Shown one piece after another: positions 17,762 to 25,635 of a stretch of 32,841 nt of DNA. Position 1 is the first letter of the stretch; each line of letters begins with the position of its first letter. The notes under the pieces are model-generated. The model searched no databases and was not told the origin of the DNA. It saw only the letters and a program-made list of their open reading frames with translations. The stretch is taken from contig JASJEK010000078.1 in assembly GCA_030064915.1 (NCBI GenBank), positions 1 to 32,841 on the forward strand. The letters are read 5' to 3'. Both the position numbers and the translations under genes were made by a program. This stretch comes from Xenococcaceae cyanobacterium MO_234.B1 (lineage in GTDB: Bacteria > Cyanobacteriota > Cyanobacteriia > Cyanobacteriales > Xenococcaceae).

Positions 17762-18580
17762 ATGAGAAGTAATAATACTTTCCCCGCACAACTGATCTTT
17801 TATCTTGTTGGAGGATTTTTCTTTTTCTTAATAATAGGTTTCCTCAAACCCTTTGTTATTGTCAATGCTGGAGAAAGAGGGGTAGTAATGAGATTTGGCA
17901 AAGTTCAGGATGTGGTTTTTGATGAAGGATTACATCCTGTTATCCCCGTGGTAACTACTGTCAAAAAACTTAGCGTCAGGGTTCAAAAAAATGATATGAA
18001 TGCGGAAGCTTCCTCCAGAGATCTACAAGATATTAAAATGGATATTGCCGTCAATTGGCATATCGAACCCACTCAAGTAAATAAGATTTTTCAACGAGTA
18101 GGAGATGAAGCACAAATTGTCTTTCGGATTATTAATCCTGCTGTATCAGAAGTAGTTAAAGCAGCTACAGCTAAAAAAAATGCTGAAGAAATTATTACTA
18201 AGCGCACAGAATTAAAACAAGAAATTGATAATCAACTAAAAAAAAGATTAGTCGATTATGGTATCGTTGTTGATGATATTTCCCTAGTTAATATCTCCTT
18301 TAGTCCTGAATTTGCCAAGGCAATTGAAGCCAAACAAATAGCGGAACAAGAAGCAAAAAGAGCAGAATTTGAAGCTCTAAAAGCCGAAAAACAAGCCTTA
18401 GCAGAAGTTAATCGAGCCAAAGGACAAGCCGAAGCACAACGCTTACAAAGAGAAACTTTAACCTCACAATTATTACAAAAGCAAGCGATTGAAAAATGGG
18501 ATGGTAGATTTCCTTTAGTCTTAGGGGGAGAAGGTGCATTACCTTTTATTAATATTGATTCTAAAGGATTAGGTAAATAG
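17762..18580 (+). CDS. SPFH/prohibitin-family membrane protein
   Basis: A 272-residue prohibitin-like protein. One N-terminal membrane helix (about residues 9-31, LIFYLVGGFFFFLIIGFLKP) is followed by the SPFH domain (VNAGERGVVMRFGKVQDVVFDEGLHPVIP), then a long charged coiled coil (AKAIEAKQIAEQEAKRAEFE onwards) and a short C-terminal segment. Such proteins form ring scaffolds in membranes; the cyanobacterial prohibitin homologue is Slr1106-like. ATG 17762 gives the family-like N-terminus; a TTG at 17753 would add three residues. Confidence 0.88.
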   Translation: MRSNNTFPAQLIFYLVGGFFFFLIIGFLKPFVIVNAGERGVVMRFGKVQDVVFDEGLHPVIPVVTTVKKLSVRVQKNDMNAEASSRDLQDIKMDIAVNWHIEPTQVNKIFQRVGDEAQIVFRIINPAVSEVVKAATAKKNAEEIITKRTELKQEIDNQLKKRLVDYGIVVDDISLVNISFSPEFAKAIEAKQIAEQEAKRAEFEALKAEKQALAEVNRAKGQAEAQRLQRETLTSQLLQKQAIEKWDGRFPLVLGGEGALPFINIDSKGLGK

Positions 18581-18617
18581 ATTTCTTGCACCCATTTTGA
18601 CAAGTCTCGGAAAGCGT

Positions 18618-18645
18618 CAAGTAGCAAGTAGCAAGTAGCAAGTTA
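18618..18645. repeat. Heptad short tandem repeat (CAAGTAG)
   Basis: Three exact copies of CAAGTAG at 18618, 18625 and 18632 plus a fourth degenerate copy CAAGTTA. It is located just after the SPFH gene; cyanobacterial STRR type. Confidence 0.8.
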
Positions 18646-18735
18646 GGAATTTTGCTCCAAAGTTGACTTTTACAAAATATCAAATGATTCCTCTTTGAAT
18701 TTAATCATTTTAATGTGAAGAAAGTGTGTCTAAAT

Positions 18736-18854
18736 GTAAGCATTCAGCTATCAGCAGTCAACATCCAGCTTTCAAAGTTTTAAAGTTTCTCAATGCTCTC
18801 TCTCCAAAAGATTTTTTTTACGCTCTAGCTGAAAGCTAACGGTTGAATGCTTAC
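18736..18854. repeat. Imperfect inverted repeat, small MITE-like
   Basis: GTAAGCATTCA at 18736-18746 is the inverse of TGAATGCTTAC at 18844-18854. Further inward, partial matches of the CAGCTTTCAG/CTGAAAGCTAA type follow. The 330-base gap 18581-18952 holds only this, the heptad repeat and AT-rich leader sequence for the protease gene. Confidence 0.55.
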
Positions 18855-18952
18855 CTAAAAATTTACTTTTTCGTTCCTAGTTTGTCACTTTTAGAACATT
18901 ATTATACTTTTTGAAGTACAAAAAACTAAAAGTAGGTTACAAAAAGAATTTA

Positions 18953-21208
18953 ATGAATAATGATAGCCTAAGATTAATTGAGGATTTAGTTAAGAATTTA
19001 AATATAAAACAATTGCCTAAAAAGGATAGCCTAAAATTAGTTGCGGATTTACTTAAAGATTTAAATACAAAACAATTGCCTAAAACTGATTTCGAATCTG
19101 ATGAGTCTGAGAATAGTAGAAATATCATAAATAGTAATTCTAAGCTCAGTCAAGGTTTTGGTTGGGTTGGTAATGACCAAGAAACAACAGAAATTTCTCC
19201 AGATTCATCTGGCTGTGATTGCCCCTATTGTTGTGGTGATATTGTCCCTGATTTAGAATTTACTAATACAAGTAATAATTTTTTAGATACAAATACATCT
19301 CTATTTGATGCTGCTTCATCAGACGTAACCGATGTTTCCTTGACAGGAGAGAATAACATCGATTCTCTAATGTATCCTGCTAAATGGGCTAGCAACACAA
19401 TTACTTATAGCTTTTTTGATGGAGGAAGTTACTACGGAAGCGAGGGTAATGTTAAACCCATAACCGAGAAAATGAAAGGTTATCTGCGAGACATACTAGA
19501 AAACAAAATCGAAAGCTTTCTCAATGTTGACTTCCGTGAAGTATCAGATCAAGGAAGTAATTACGGTCAAATTCGGTATATGTTTTCCGATGGTCCTTCC
19601 ACTGCCTATACCAAAGTACCCTATAAGTATCCTGATTCTCCAAAAGCTGGCGATATTCATTTGAATCGCGACAAGAGACAAGACTTTGACGCAGGTCCTG
19701 GGGCTTATCGTTACGAAACCCTAATTCATGAAACTCTCCATGCTCTAAACCTCAAACATCCAGGTAACTACAACGGCTCTAGTAATGGTAATCAATCAGG
19801 AGAATTTCTCCCTTATGCTGAAGACAACAGCACTAATACGGTAATGTCTTATAACCGCCTCAGATATACTAGTGGCTATTCTGGGGTAATTACAGCCATG
19901 TCTTATGACATGAGAGCATTGCAGTATATGTATGGTGCCAACAATGAATATTATGCAGATAATACTCTCTACGAATTTGAAAATATTGATGACTATAAGA
20001 TAGGTAATAAGAAGTTTGGGAATCCCGACTACAATTCCAAACAAACAGTGTGGGATGCTGGCGGTGAAGATACCTTCGACGTTTCCCAACTACAGTTTAA
20101 GGCTTCAGGTTATCGTATTGATTTACGACCAGGAGGAGTAATCACTTCTAAAGATGACTATAAGGCAACCTCCTATGAGGCTCGTGGCGATAATAGTGGC
20201 AGAAAATACTACGCTACTTCTAGAGGTACTTTCCTGGCTTACAACATGACCATTGAAAACCTTATAAACACCACTAGTGACGACACTATTTTTGCTAATG
20301 ACGGAGCTAATACTTTTGGTGGTTACCGTATAGATAGGTCAACTGGTGACGATAAAATCATTGGTGCTGATGGTGAAGATGTTCTAGATTTATCAAATTA
20401 CACCAATTCTGACTTGACCTCCACACAAAATGGTGACGACCTTGTTTATTATCTTGATAACAACGGTTCGGTTACTATCAAAGATTACTATAAAGCAGCA
20501 CAAAGCGATCGCATTCAAATCCTGACTTCCGATGCTAACTCCACACCACCAGCGCCCACTACCATAGACGGGGCTTTAGTTTGGGAAAATCTGTACTCAT
20601 CACCAGACGATGACGAGAGTGCTGTAGCTACAGGTTCACAATTTATTTTAGATAATGGTGTCACGGTAACGGTCAATTGGCAAATTGTCGCCGATCCCAC
20701 TCAATTCACTCCTCATGCTGGGAATGATTATGTCAGTTTTGACAGTGATACAACAGGTAATCACCAAGGTTACTTGTCTCTTGGGTTTGATAACTCTGAG
20801 AATAACCCCGATGACTTGATTAAATTATCTCTTGATTTTAATCAACCTGTTACAGGTTTAGACTTGACGCTATTAGATGTGGATCAGTCCAAATCCGCGG
20901 GTAAAACTTTTGATGATGGAGTGGAAATCCACGCAGATGGAATCAACATCAAGAACCTCTCAGGAGTTGAGATTGTAACTGGAGATAAGGTCTTTGCTGA
21001 TAACGAATCCTATATGAATGGTTTTGAAGGCAGAGGCAATTCTGGTGCTGATAATTTTAGTAAGGGTGGCAATATTGATCTTAACTTCGGTAGTACAGAG
21101 GTTTCTAGTCTAGAAATCAAATATTTCTCTACTGATGATGCCAACTCCGATCCTCATAGTCAGAAAATAGGAATTTCTGATTTGTATTTCCAAACTCAAT
21201 CTACTTAA
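18953..21208 (+). CDS. Serralysin-like M10 zinc metalloprotease with beta-rich C-terminal domains
   Basis: A 751-residue protein. The zinc site HETLHALNLKHPG begins at His259 (ligands His259, His263, His269; catalytic Glu260), and the Met-turn TVMSYNR (Met298) lies 39 residues after His259, as in metzincins of the serralysin family. The region after the protease has degenerate RTX-like Asp/Gly segments (TSDDTIFANDGANTFGG, STGDDKIIGADGEDVLDLSN). A beta-rich domain follows (SLDFNQPVTGLDLTLLDVDQ). No N-terminal signal peptide is present, consistent with type I export via the C-terminus, although no transporter is nearby. The N-terminus has a 21-residue duplication and a cysteine cluster CDCPYCC. 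ATG 18953 is preferred over TTG 18911. Confidence 0.85.
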   Translation: MNNDSLRLIEDLVKNLNIKQLPKKDSLKLVADLLKDLNTKQLPKTDFESDESENSRNIINSNSKLSQGFGWVGNDQETTEISPDSSGCDCPYCCGDIVPDLEFTNTSNNFLDTNTSLFDAASSDVTDVSLTGENNIDSLMYPAKWASNTITYSFFDGGSYYGSEGNVKPITEKMKGYLRDILENKIESFLNVDFREVSDQGSNYGQIRYMFSDGPSTAYTKVPYKYPDSPKAGDIHLNRDKRQDFDAGPGAYRYETLIHETLHALNLKHPGNYNGSSNGNQSGEFLPYAEDNSTNTVMSYNRLRYTSGYSGVITAMSYDMRALQYMYGANNEYYADNTLYEFENIDDYKIGNKKFGNPDYNSKQTVWDAGGEDTFDVSQLQFKASGYRIDLRPGGVITSKDDYKATSYEARGDNSGRKYYATSRGTFLAYNMTIENLINTTSDDTIFANDGANTFGGYRIDRSTGDDKIIGADGEDVLDLSNYTNSDLTSTQNGDDLVYYLDNNGSVTIKDYYKAAQSDRIQILTSDANSTPPAPTTIDGALVWENLYSSPDDDESAVATGSQFILDNGVTVTVNWQIVADPTQFTPHAGNDYVSFDSDTTGNHQGYLSLGFDNSENNPDDLIKLSLDFNQPVTGLDLTLLDVDQSKSAGKTFDDGVEIHADGINIKNLSGVEIVTGDKVFADNESYMNGFEGRGNSGADNFSKGGNIDLNFGSTEVSSLEIKYFSTDDANSDPHSQKIGISDLYFQTQST
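18962..19087 (+). repeat. 63-bp tandem duplication at the protease N-terminus
   Basis: Two copies of a 63-base unit start at 18962 and 19025 with GATAGCCTAA. They encode DSLRLIEDLVKNLNIKQLPK and DSLKLVADLLKDLNTKQLPK, amphipathic helices ending in KQLPK. The duplication is recent enough to be visible in DNA. Confidence 0.9.
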
Positions 21209-21230
21209 GCTGGATAGAATTGACAGACCA

Positions 21231-22262
21231 CTACACCACCAGGAAAAGCTGATCGCGAAAAATACGGAACTTATGACTCATACTAGTGACTTGTAGTGCT
21301 AAATTCTCACATTGACGATAAAAAGCAAGGGGTAAAAGATAGAGCATATAGGCAGCAGCCAAAGTTAAAATTGTACGGTTAGGTTCGCTCAAAACAATCT
21401 GCCAATGAGTTTTTAGAGCTTGATGAGTTAGTTTAACTGCCATTTTGCCATCTTTAAGACGTACTGCACGACGAGCCAGATAGCGTAATTGATAGGCTCT
21501 AGCAGGATTTTCCCACTCAGCTAGTAATTCAGGAAAGCGAGCGCGATGTTTGGCGATCATTTGTTCCCAAGAATCAAATTGCTTCAGAACATTAGCCGAA
21601 AGCCCCTCCCCATTAACGCGATATAAAGTTAAAGCTTCGGGGATACCTTCAATTTTCCAGTCAGTTTGAGCAGCAATTCTAAACCAACATTCAATATCTT
21701 CTGATTGACGGAAATGTTCATCGAAGTAGCAATCTTCCAATGTTCCATGAAGATCATCTTGAAAACAGATTGCGTCGAAGAGGGAGCGACGAATTACAGG
21801 TGCGGAGCCATTTCCTATAGGGTTACGACACAGAAGATGACCAGGAGTAATATCCTTGAGTTTGGGCATTTGGAAAATACCCAGAGAATTTCCTTGAGCG
21901 TCAATAAATTCGGAGCGACTAAAACTAACACCCACATCAGGATTATTCTCTAGGTGTTCTATGTGTCTAGCTAGTTTTTCTCTTAGCCACAGGTCATCCC
22001 CGTCTAAAAGAGCGATATAATCTCCTTGGGCGTGGCGAATTCCTGCATTTCTTGCCCCTGCTAAACCGCGATTTTTTTGACGAATAATTTTGATGCGAGG
22101 GTCATGAAATTGTTGACAAATCTCTACAGAGCGATCAGGAGATTCATCATCAACAATTAACAATTCAAAATGAGGATAGGTTTGAGCTAGAACTGATTGA
22201 ATCGTCTTAGCAATATATTTTTCGATGTTGTAGGTAGGAACAATAACAGACACCAATTTCAT
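21231..22262 (-). CDS. Glycosyltransferase family 2 protein
   Basis: A 343-residue GT-A inverting glycosyltransferase. It starts MKLVSVIVPTYNIEKYIAKT, with UDP-binding Asp38/Asp39 in VDDESPDRS and the metal-binding DGDD at residues 87-90. The GLAGARNAGIRHAQGDYIAL segment is typical. A C-terminal helical region (about residues 260-343) carries hydrophobic stretches (ILTLAAAYMLYLLPLAF) that may attach it to the membrane. The acceptor is unknown; it is probably involved in surface polysaccharide. It is convergent with the protease gene, with 22 bases between stops. Confidence 0.88.
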   Translation of the reverse strand: MKLVSVIVPTYNIEKYIAKTIQSVLAQTYPHFELLIVDDESPDRSVEICQQFHDPRIKIIRQKNRGLAGARNAGIRHAQGDYIALLDGDDLWLREKLARHIEHLENNPDVGVSFSRSEFIDAQGNSLGIFQMPKLKDITPGHLLCRNPIGNGSAPVIRRSLFDAICFQDDLHGTLEDCYFDEHFRQSEDIECWFRIAAQTDWKIEGIPEALTLYRVNGEGLSANVLKQFDSWEQMIAKHRARFPELLAEWENPARAYQLRYLARRAVRLKDGKMAVKLTHQALKTHWQIVLSEPNRTILTLAAAYMLYLLPLAFYRQCENLALQVTSMSHKFRIFRDQLFLVV

Positions 22263-22570
22263 AACTCAAACCCTCTTGAACTCTTGACGGTGGGGGATGC
22301 TCTCGGAAGCGCGAGCATATCCAACCACCATGTTGACAATACTATTATCTGGGTTCCATATATGCGATCGCGTATTTTTTGTCGTCTGATTTGTATAACT
22401 TGAGGTATGATACCAATTCACTTTAACTTTGCTAAGGATGAATTCCAATAAATCAGAGGCGGTACTCGTCTAATGTATAGCATTTATTTAAATAATTAGA
22501 AGCTAAGTTGAGCGAGCAAATTGATGGCAGAGAAATTTTTAGAAGTCCAAGAACGGCAAAAAATTCCAGG
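22263..22570. other. Intergenic DNA upstream of the GT2 gene
   Basis: No convincing gene. Short ORFs here have no family signature. The stretch 22500-22570 contains CAAATTGAT and AAATTTTTAG, which loosely resemble the 3' end of the ISKra4-type transposase near 25650, so it may be the scar of a second element copy; this is weak. Confidence 0.4.
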
Positions 22571-22675
22571 TGTAAATTTTTCGTTGATGAGAAAGTCGGA
22601 ATCGGTTAGCGAGTATCACTGGCTAACCGATTCCGACTTACCTGGCATTTTTCACTCAGGGTGTGCGATCTCGCC
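22571..22675 (+). repeat. Left 105-bp inverted repeat with internal hairpin
   Basis: This segment is the near-exact reverse complement of 25530-25634. It contains a hairpin at 22593-22639 whose arms begin AAGTCGGAATCGGTTAGC, with one mismatch near the loop. Together the copies bound about 3.06 kb. Confidence 0.9.
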
Positions 22676-22870
22676 TCGGCGAGGCACTGCGTGGTCAGGC
22701 TACGCCTGGCGCTGCGCGATCACTCGTTGCGCTAGGCCTAAGGGCTGTCCGCGTACGCGCCTCAGCTTCTCTGAGACCGCCATCGGCGCACCAGGGCGTG
22801 ATCGGCTCTACCTCTGCTAGATGGGTACAGTCAAAAGTAGTTGGTGATTCCCCAAGGCGATCGCTATTAA
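22676..22870. repeat. GC-rich palindromic cluster
   Basis: GC-rich DNA with short palindromes such as CCTCGGCGAGG, CAGGCTACGCCTG and GTCCGCGTACGCG. It contrasts strongly with the AT-rich surroundings. ORFs crossing it are by-products. Related words (GAGGCACTGCGTGGTC, CAGGCTACGCCTG) recur at 25440-25530. Confidence 0.7.
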
Positions 22871-23474
22871 GAAGGAATAAAAGTGGGTTCGATATCAACC
22901 AAAAAAAGGCAGTGTATTTAAAGAGATTAGAGACTGTTCATAAATAGTTAGCTTATTTTTTTTGCTAACTATTAAAAGTAATATCAAATTAGCAATTAAT
23001 GATTAAGCTGCTTGTGGAAACCAAGTTTGTTGCCACTGACCATTAAATTCAACTACGCGCGAGAATAGCTAAAGCTCTACTCCCTAAAGCTCTCCAACTC
23101 ATACCTTTATGCTTTTGGCGATTACCAATTACGCTCGTCAACTCCTTTTTCCATCCGACCACTACCGATAGTTTTTCCTGATTTACGACGCAGGTCATAA
23201 TTGATAATTTCACTTTTATGTTTAGTAAAATAGGTAATAAGTTCAGATAACTTTTGTTGGTTACGGACTTGAATTGCTGTGTTTAAATAATTTAAGACTT
23301 CTTTAATTTTCCCATGCCAAAGATGAAAAAATAAAAACTTAGAATGGTCAGTCTTTTCGGATTTATTACGAGCAATCATCGAGAGAAATTCTCTGACTTT
23401 TTTACAGAGATGATACCAGTCTAAAATTACCGTAACTGAGTTATTATTTAATTTATTTATAGCGTTTCTCGGAC

Positions 23475-23811
23475 TCATGAGGTACAGTAGCAACAATGAG
23501 TAAACCAGCTCCGAATATCTTGTTGAGTGACCCTCAACATAGCATCGAAAATCCCATCAATTAAATCTTTATAGGTTCTTGCTTTAAGTTTTCTCAAGAT
23601 AGCTTTGACCTTCGACCAAAAATTTTCAATGGGGGAAAATTCAGGAGAATAAGGAGGTAGATAAATAACTTTAGCGCCTGTTTGTTCAATAGCTTCTTTG
23701 ACCATTTCTCCAAGATGAATTCGAGCATTATCCATAACAACACAGGCATTTTTCCAAAGTTGAGGAACTAATTGTTTGACAATAAAAGCAGTAAGGTTGC
23801 ATTGACTAATT
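23475..23811 (-). pseudogene. IS630-family transposase, C-terminal fragment
   Basis: The open frame contains LTAFIVKQLVPQLW, then VVMDNARIHLGEMVKEAIEQ with the second catalytic Asp, then IYLPPYSPEFSPIENFWSKV with the catalytic Glu, typical of IS630/Tc1 enzymes. It is open from about 23811, but the N-terminal two thirds (helix-turn-helix and first Asp) are missing. The ATG at 23735 is internal. The stop at 23475 lies inside the left terminal repeat region. Confidence 0.85.
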
Positions 23812-23971
23812 TTATTTTTCTTTTTTTTCGGGTTTTTCCTTACTTATTCTACCTATTTCAGTTTCTCACAACTTTTGCCATCTCACTTCTACCAGCCAGG
23901 TCCAGCCCCACTCGCTACCGTGAGACTACCTTTCAGATTTAGCGATCGCAGTTAGTGTACCTCATGAGTCC

Positions 23972-24137
23972 CTGACTTTTCACGGCATCTTTTTTCTTTT
24001 ACGCGATCGCTAAATTTACCCATCCCCCAAGCCTGATTCTACCGTTATCTGTTGTCATTAAGTCAAGATTATTGAGAATCAGGCTTGGGGTGAAACCTTG
24101 GTCTGAAGGGACTTTCAGAGATGCCGTGAAAAGTCAG
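23972..24137. mobile_element. 166-bp MITE with 19-bp terminal repeats and 9-bp target duplication
   Basis: The ends are perfect inverted repeats, CTGACTTTTCACGGCATCT at 23972-23990 and its inverse at 24119-24137. They are flanked on both sides by the direct repeat CATGAGTCC (23963-23971 and 24138-24146). A second, inner perfect pair, CCCCAAGCCTGATTCT, lies at 24025-24040 and inverted at 24075-24090. It was inserted into the right terminal repeat of the IS630 relic. It has no ORF, so must have moved in trans with a transposase making 9-base duplications. Confidence 0.93.
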
Positions 24138-24460
24138 CATGAGTCCGAGAAACGCTATAAACGTTTACGAATATTGGATGCTCCATCAGTAATGGCAACA
24201 ATTGGCAAAGGATAATTAGAATTATGATAATGAGTTTTTAATTTAGCTATAATACTTTTTTCTAAAGAGAATAATGGGGTTCCGTCACTATTTATCGGAG
24301 GGGTTATATATTCAAAACTCCCCTTTGGTGTTTCTAATAAAACTACATCAGTAATTACATTTTTTCGGGATTTTTTCGGGTCAGATGTCTCAGTAACCTC
24401 AGAGGTGGTTGGCTGTGAAGTTATTATATTTTGATGACGCTCTCGATGCTCTTCTTGCTC

Positions 24461-24502
24461 CGTCCTTACGCGCCCGGAAACCTCGGCCTAATCGCGGTGC
24501 GC
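24461..24502. repeat. Small GC-rich insertion in transposase ORF
   Basis: A GC-rich block (CGCGCCCGGAAACCTCGGCC at its core) sits in otherwise AT-rich coding DNA and introduces a stop (HRD then TAG on the minus strand). The reading frame resumes beyond it with EEHRERHQN. It was judged an insertion from composition and the broken frame. Confidence 0.5.
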
Positions 24503-24883
24503 TTTTTGTTTTTTAACACCAATTCCATCATCAAATAGTAAAATTTCTTTTCCTTCTGGGTTATAAATATCAACAGTCGGAGAAATTTTAATTTCATTGG
24601 TTATTAATGAATTAATTTCTTCAATTTCATCTGACCATTGCGAAGATACTTCTACCGCTTTATTTACTACAATTTCCCAGATCTTTTGATCTGATAAAAT
24701 CTTCTCGCCAGCTAGTCTTTCAACTAAATCTTCTACTTGCTGATAACTAAGACGATTACTATAATATGCTATGAATTCTCTTAAAGCTGGACTAATATAA
24801 TCTCTCTTAAATTGAAAGGTTAAATCGAAGTAGTTAGAGTTTTCTTGGTTAATTAAATACTTTTGTAATGGAAATATAAATTG

Positions 24884-24932
24884 ACGAGCGACCCTGCTGA
24901 GGTTTCCTCAGCAAAGGAACGCGCGAGTCGTG
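24884..24932. repeat. Small palindromic GC-rich insertion in transposase ORF
   Basis: About 49 bases with a perfect stem GCTGAGG (24896-24902) and CCTCAGC (24906-24912) around TTT. On the minus strand it separates VTIKTIHG from the continuation FPLQKYLINQ and shifts the frame. Its composition differs sharply from both sides. Confidence 0.65.
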
Positions 24933-25189
24933 ACCGTGTATTGTCTTAATCGTTACTGGGTAGCTGCCATTACATACTACCTCTAAGTGTTTTTTTTATC
25001 TTGGGTAAATTCTTTTTGAGCCTGGACCATCAATTCTTTTGATATATCGGGAAGCATTTTTTTCTTGAATTTATCTACAGCTTGTTCAATTTCATATATA
25101 GTTTTATTCCCTAATTCTAAATCTAATGATTCTAAGTGAGAAATAGGTTTTCCTTGTTCGTCTTTTATAGTAATTTCTATTTTTACCAT

Positions 25190-25529
25190 CTGTTTTATTA
25201 ATCTTTCTCTAATTAAAATTGTTAGCGTAAAGTTTACGCTAATTTAATGGGGGATTTTACACCCCACTTGCTTTGCTGTTCTCTCCTCCGAAATGGTGCT
25301 GCGCTCCGAGTCTGGCGCGGAACGCGAGGGGCGAGAGCGATCGCGATCACTATTATAAATTACTTCATCCTCTTACCGAGCAATAGTTAGCGGACTTAAT
25401 CCGCTAAGTTAAAACCTTTCCCCCGATCTCGCCGAGGCGAGGCGCGATCGCTCTGGGTCAGGCTACGCCTGGCCCAGAGCGATCGCTCCGCGCGGAAGCT
25501 TCGCTGAGACCACGCAGTGCCTCGCGCCC
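25190..25529. repeat. Non-coding stretch with palindromes and GC-rich islands
   Basis: No gene. It contains a palindrome at 25224-25244 (TTAGCGTAAA, G, TTTACGCTAA), a smaller one at 25387-25407 (TTAGCGGA with TCCGCTAA), and a GC-rich cluster at 25430-25529 with CAGGCTACGCCTG inside inverted copies of GGCCCAGAGCGATCGCTC-like sequence. The first palindrome lies just upstream of the broken transposase gene and may belong to that element's end. Confidence 0.6.
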
Positions 25530-25634
25530 GGCGAGATCGCACACCCTGAGTGAAAAATGCCAGGTAAGTCGGAATTGGTTAGCGAGTATCACTCGCTAAC
25601 CAATTCCGACTTTCTCATCAACGAAAAATTTACA
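25530..25634 (-). repeat. Right 105-bp inverted repeat with internal hairpin
   Basis: Inverse copy of 22571-22675. The hairpin at 25566-25612 has a 22-base-pair stem (arms begin AAGTCGGAATTGGTTAGC) and a three-base loop ATC. One stem pair differs from the left copy in a compensated way (C-G there, T-A here). It abuts the truncated 3' end of the ISKra4-type transposase. Confidence 0.9.
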
Positions 25635-25635
25635 G

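Larger units (their letters stand above)
23459..24160 (-). mobile_element. IS630-type element relic with 29-bp inverted repeats
   Basis: The left end 23459-23487 starts TATAGCGTTTCTCGGACTC and continues ATGAGGTACA. The right end 24138-24160 carries the inverse, and if the inserted MITE (23972-24137) is removed the match extends to 29 bases. The element interrupts the larger transposase gene, with TA at the boundary as expected of IS630. Inside are a C-terminal transposase fragment and non-coding DNA at 23815-23960. Confidence 0.8.
23003..25189 (-). pseudogene. Broken ISLre2/UPF0236-type transposase, split by an IS630 relic
   Basis: Reading the minus strand from ATG 25189: MVKIEITIKDEQGKPISHLE, then after small insertions LRVVCNGSYP-like, QKYLINQENSNYFDLTFQF, SPTVDIYNPEGKEILLFDDG, VITDVVLLETPKGSFEYI and LPIVAITDGASNIRKR. 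It is then cut at 24160 by an insertion. It resumes below 23458 with VTVILDWYHLCKKVREFLSM, GSGRMEKGVD and, one base out of frame, GNRQKHKGMSW to FPQAA and a stop at 23003. This is a DDE transposase of the type common in filamentous and colonial cyanobacteria; the exact IS family name is uncertain. At least three frame disruptions plus the insertion make it dead. Confidence 0.75.

Noticed and set aside
22266-22448. 60-codon minus-strand ORF upstream of the GT2 gene
   Set aside because: No family resemblance and no ribosome site; it lies in probable leader DNA.
22521-22947. Overlapping ORFs of 60-100 codons on both strands
   Set aside because: They cross GC-rich palindromic repeats, which lack stop codons by composition; no homology and no ribosome sites.
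22571-25634. CRISPR array considered for the hairpin repeats
   Set aside because: Only two copies, in opposite orientation, 3 kb apart, with no regularly spaced repeats and no cas genes.
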